Shown: in pieces, positions 61,246 to 64,000 of the stretch
How positions within the stretch are numbered: position 1 is the stretch's first letter
Layout of the letters: each line of letters begins with the position of its first letter
NCBI RefSeq assembly: GCF_013186535.1
Contig: NZ_JABMCZ010000001.1
Span: 806,001 to 870,000, forward strand
Length of the DNA stretch: 64,000 bases
Direction: 5' to 3'
Origin: Nocardia terpenica
Lineage (GTDB): Bacteria > Actinomycetota > Actinomycetes > Mycobacteriales > Mycobacteriaceae
Notes under the pieces: generated by a model
What the model was told of the DNA's origin: nothing
The model's database searches: none
What the model saw: only the letters and a program-made list of their open reading frames with translations
Position numbers and translations under genes: made by a program

Positions 61246-62056
61246 CGTCCTCACCCTCGCGCAGATCGAGCACCTCGCACCCGGTATCGGTGACCGCGAC
61301 CACGTGCTCCCAGTAGGTCGTCAGCGAACCATCCGCCGATACCGCCGATCGCGTCGAATTCGGTAGCCGCACACCCTCGCCGCTGCCCGCGCTGATGAAC
61401 GGTTCCACGGTGATGACCATGCCCTTCTCCAGCACCCGCCCCGCGTTGGTCGGATCCTCGTAATACGGAATCAGCCAGCCGTCCGCGTGCACCCGACCGA
61501 TCGAATGCCCGGTCGCGCTGGCCACCCGGAGCATGGAGAAACCGTACGACTCCACATACGCCTGCACCTGCCGGGCGATCGACTGCACCTGGGCCCCGGG
61601 CCGCACCAGGCTGATACCCAGGCACATGGCCTGATACCCCACCGCATTCAACAACCGGGCCTGCGCGGAGGTTTCGTCACCCACGATCCACATCCGCTGG
61701 GTATCGCCGCACCAGCCGTCCTTCTTCAGGCTGACGTCGACGCCGAACAGATCGCCCTTCCGCAGCGGAATCTCGCTCGGCTCACCGCTGAACGCGACCT
61801 CGTTGTGCGCGATGGACACCGCCGCGTATTCGCTGGAGTCGTAGCCGGACAGATCTTCCCGATCTATTTCCGCACCGTATTTATTGACGATCAGATCGTG
61901 GGCGATATCGTTGATCTGCATCGAGGTCACCCCGGGCCTGATGTGCGGCGTCAGCTCCTCCAGCACGCGGGCGGAAATTCCGCCCGCCACCCGCAGCATC
62001 GCGATCTCGTCGGGCGTCTTGACCGAAATTTCGTCGTAGTCGACTCCGTGCCCCAT
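61220..62056 (-). CDS. map: Methionine aminopeptidase, type I
   Basis: A 278-residue pita-bread metallopeptidase removing N-terminal Met from nascent proteins. All metal ligands are present: Asp in LFGVDVSL, Asp in CGDTQRMW, His in ATGHSIG, Glu in ITVEPF and Glu in TYWEHVV, plus the substrate His in AHNEVAFSG. A strong AGGAGG lies six bases before ATG. Actinobacteria carry two or three copies; away from the ribosomal operon, this is probably an accessory paralogue. A degenerate palindromic repeat lies just upstream. Confidence 0.9.
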   Translation of the reverse strand: MGHGVDYDEISVKTPDEIAMLRVAGGISARVLEELTPHIRPGVTSMQINDIAHDLIVNKYGAEIDREDLSGYDSSEYAAVSIAHNEVAFSGEPSEIPLRKGDLFGVDVSLKKDGWCGDTQRMWIVGDETSAQARLLNAVGYQAMCLGISLVRPGAQVQSIARQVQAYVESYGFSMLRVASATGHSIGRVHADGWLIPYYEDPTNAGRVLEKGMVITVEPFISAGSGEGVRLPNSTRSAVSADGSLTTYWEHVVAVTDTGCEVLDLREGEDVTFYDHRR

Positions 62057-62076
62057 GGCAAACCTCCTGTTTTTCG

Positions 62077-62103
62077 GATTCCGGCCGAGAGCATGCCGGA
62101 ATG
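62077..62103. repeat. Variant copy of the dispersed palindrome
   Basis: GATTCCGGC / GCCGGAATG with loop CGAGAGCAT (two changes from CAAAAGCAT), followed by one or two decayed arm units to about 62130. It lies between the methionine aminopeptidase start and the binding-protein terminator. Confidence 0.65.
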
Positions 62104-62204
62104 ACGAATGCCGAACCGGCCGGAATGACAGGAACCATTATTTCCCGCCCGAGAGGAGGTTGGCCAACGAGAGATATTGGACAGCGATGTGAATGAATTT
62201 CACA

Positions 62205-62236
62205 GGCGTGCCGGGCTTTTCGCGGCCCGGCACGCC
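62205..62236 (-). terminator. Terminator after the oligopeptide-binding protein gene
   Basis: GGCGTGCCGGGC (62205-62216) pairs perfectly over 12 bp with GCCCGGCACGCC (62225-62236), six bases beyond the minus-strand stop at 62242. Confidence 0.85.
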
Positions 62237-62241
62237 CGGTC

Positions 62242-63843
62242 TTACTTCTCGATGTCTTCGAAGTCGAACAGCCCGCTCCAGGACAGCGGTGCCTGCTTCA
62301 CCTTGTCGGATCGGCCCGCGTTGGCGATGTAGTCGTACATCGGGATGTCGGCCATATCGTCGATCAGCAGCGCCTGCGCCTGGGAGATGATCCGGTAGGA
62401 ATCCTCCGGCGTGAGCGCCGCCTGCGCGGCGTCGATCAGCTTGTCGAATGCGGGGTTGGCGTAACCGATGTCGTTGGTGCCGGAACCGCTGTAGAACTGC
62501 GACACCAGGAACTCCAGCATCGACGGGTAGTCACCCTGCCACCCGTACCGGAACGCCTTGCCGATGGTCTTCGAGGTGATCGCGTCGCGCATCTGCTTGA
62601 AGGTCGGGTAGGGGAATCCGGTGGCGTCGATGCCGAGGGTGTTCTTGATGCTGTTGGCGGTGGCGTCGACCCACGCCTGATGGCCGCCGTCGGCGTTGTA
62701 GCCGATCTGATAGCTGCCCGACCACGGCGAGATCGCGTTGGCCTGCTCCCACAGCTTCTTGGCCTGGTCCGGATTGTATTGCAGCGCCTCCTGACCGGGC
62801 AGGTTGCCGTTGAACCCGGGCAGGGTCGCGGCCGTGAAGTCGCGCGACGGAATGCGGCTGCCGTGGAAGATGTTGTCGCAGATCTGCTGCCGGTTGATGG
62901 CCATCGAAATCGCCTTGCGCCGCAGCACTCCCTCCGGACCGGTGAAGTGCGGCAGGTTCTGCTGCATGCCGATGTGCATGCTCTGCGCGACCGGCTTGGC
63001 AATGGCCCGATCGCCGAGATCCTTCTTGTAGGTGGCCAGCGCGCTGTCCGGAACCGTGTCCAGCGCATCGAGATTGCCCGCCAGCAGATCGGCGTAGGCG
63101 GTGTCCATGGATTGATACATCACGAACTCGATGCCCTTGTTCTTCGCCGGGCGGCCGCCGTGATAATCCGGATTCGGGGCGACGTCGATCCGCACATTGT
63201 GCTGCCACTGCGTGAGCTTGTACGGGCCGTTGCCGATCGGATTCTGTCCGAACGCCTTCATATCCTTGTAGGCGACATCGGGCAGCGGGTAGAACGGCGC
63301 GAACCCGAGCGACAACTCGAAATCGATCGACGGGCGGGCCAGATCGACGGTGAACGTGTGGTCGTCGAGCACCTTCAGCCCCGACATGGTCTGCGCCTTG
63401 GGCGGGCTGGCCGACACGTCGTCGTATCCGGCGATCGACTGGTACGCCCAGTTCTGTAGCTGCGCATTGGTGCTCAGCGCGCCGAAGTTCCAGGCGTCGA
63501 CGAAGGACTTCGCGGTGACCGGGGTGCCGTCGGTGAACTTCCAGTCCGGCTTGATGGTGATCTTGTAATGCTGGCGGTCGGTGGTGTCGATGGACTGCGC
63601 CATCTCGTTGAAGACCTTGCCGTCGGCGTCGTAGTACTTCAGTCCGGCGAACAGCCGGTCGACGACCCGGCCGCCCTGGTTCTCGTTGGTATTCGACGGA
63701 ATCAGCGGATTCTGCGGCTCCCCACCGTTCACGGTGACGATGTCGCTCGCGGCGCCCCCGCCGCCGGACGAACATCCCGTCAGACCGAGGCCGGTGGCCA
63801 GTAAGGCGGCCGTCACCAGCGCACCCAATCGTGTGAATCGCAC
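62242..63843 (-). CDS. Oligopeptide-type ABC transporter binding lipoprotein
   Basis: A 533-residue SBP_bac_5 family protein. A signal peptide ends at lipobox GLTGC. The domain has NEMAQSIDTTDRQHYKITIK, WKFTDGTPVTAKSFVDAWNF, GNGPYKLTQW, RKAISMAINRQQICDNIFHG and YPSMLEFLVSQFYSGSGTND, typical of OppA/DppA. GTG 63843 with GGGAGAGC upstream is preferred to an ATG 66 bp earlier, which would add a non-signal leader. Probable peptide importer; its permease and ATPase genes likely lie to the right, outside the window. Confidence 0.88.
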   Translation of the reverse strand: MRFTRLGALVTAALLATGLGLTGCSSGGGGAASDIVTVNGGEPQNPLIPSNTNENQGGRVVDRLFAGLKYYDADGKVFNEMAQSIDTTDRQHYKITIKPDWKFTDGTPVTAKSFVDAWNFGALSTNAQLQNWAYQSIAGYDDVSASPPKAQTMSGLKVLDDHTFTVDLARPSIDFELSLGFAPFYPLPDVAYKDMKAFGQNPIGNGPYKLTQWQHNVRIDVAPNPDYHGGRPAKNKGIEFVMYQSMDTAYADLLAGNLDALDTVPDSALATYKKDLGDRAIAKPVAQSMHIGMQQNLPHFTGPEGVLRRKAISMAINRQQICDNIFHGSRIPSRDFTAATLPGFNGNLPGQEALQYNPDQAKKLWEQANAISPWSGSYQIGYNADGGHQAWVDATANSIKNTLGIDATGFPYPTFKQMRDAITSKTIGKAFRYGWQGDYPSMLEFLVSQFYSGSGTNDIGYANPAFDKLIDAAQAALTPEDSYRIISQAQALLIDDMADIPMYDYIANAGRSDKVKQAPLSWSGLFDFEDIEK

Positions 63844-63926
63844 AGCGCTCTCCCATCTCGCCCAGCACGGACTGATGCGGACAGTAGCCATTTCCGACGA
63901 TTCCGGCATGCGTTTCCGGTGATTGC

Positions 63927-63956
63927 GGCGTGCCGCCCTTGTGATTGCGGCACGCC
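63927..63956 (-). terminator. Hairpin between the right-edge gene and the binding protein
   Basis: GGCGTGCCGC (63927-63936) pairs perfectly with GCGGCACGCC (63947-63956). It lies 26 bp after the minus-strand stop at 63983 and could end or attenuate transcription into the binding-protein gene. Confidence 0.55.
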
Positions 63957-63982
63957 GTCCGCGGCCGACGGATAGCGGGGCG

Positions 63983-64000
63983 CTACTCCTTCGTGTAGTC
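63983..64000 (-). CDS. C-terminal tail of a gene running off the right edge
   Basis: In one minus-strand frame the last five codons read Asp-Tyr-Thr-Lys-Glu and then TAG at 63985-63983, with a hairpin right after. This looks like the end of a real gene, perhaps the ATPase or permease of the peptide transporter, but 18 bp cannot prove it. Confidence 0.3.
   Translation of the reverse strand, partial: DYTKE

Overview
The window is high-GC (about 70%) actinobacterial chromosome, most likely Nocardia or a close relative in the Mycobacteriales. The grounds are the oligoribonuclease–tRNA-His pair at the left edge, a mycobacterial-style ferredoxin reductase plus acyl desaturase pair (Rv3230c/DesA3-like), a StrR-type regulator, frequent GTG/TTG starts with GGAGG-type ribosome sites, and many ATGA gene overlaps. 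This is inference from gene content; no 16S gene is present.

Layout. 1-650: end of orn, tRNA-His and a strong hairpin. 700-7740: a choline-to-glycine-betaine operon (betaine aldehyde dehydrogenase, APC permease, choline oxidase), preceded by a fragment of a Rieske oxygenase and followed by an AraC regulator and an epoxide hydrolase. 7741-11372: a STAND/TPR regulator and a methyltransferase, divergent around a strong inverted repeat.

11353-28273 (minus strand): a StrR-like regulator followed by a tightly packed run of 14 co-directional genes. In transcription order these are a ThiF/E1-like enzyme, a formyltransferase, a DAHP synthase fused to chorismate mutase, a CreE-like flavoenzyme, a CreD-like lyase, an ANL ligase, RidA, a frameshifted CapA, ArsR, an MFS exporter, an aldo/keto reductase, a flavin reductase, an HpaB-type monooxygenase and a VOC protein. 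I read this as an undescribed biosynthetic cluster that makes nitrous acid from aspartate (CreE/CreD logic) and probably uses it to diazotise or nitrosate an aromatic made from chorismate. It is the most interesting system in the window.

28700-45540: an acyl-CoA ligase, a sodium/solute symporter, an XRE/TPR regulator, three separate class-C-fold serine hydrolases, an amidohydrolase/MarR pair, a PLP decarboxylase of the LysA family, a short-chain dehydrogenase, and a PadR–FadH-like reductase–VOC operon. 45820-50680: a short-chain dehydrogenase, a TetR regulator, a three-gene fatty acid desaturation operon and a DUF4254 gene. 51100-52604: small proteins and a DUF4389 membrane protein. 52638-55277: a three-gene ABC exporter. 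55776-60320: a xylose-type sugar ABC importer with its ROK regulator. 60349-64000: LysR, methionine aminopeptidase and an oligopeptide-type binding protein, with the tail of another gene at the right edge.

A dispersed 27-bp palindrome (9-bp arms, CAAAAGCAY-type loop) recurs at about 36.4, 38.1-38.3, 46.6, 48.25 and 62.1 kb, usually as inverted pairs followed by 19-24-bp tandem copies of one arm. One copy lies in frame inside the ferredoxin reductase gene, where its repeat period is exactly 24 bp and encodes an octapeptide repeat.
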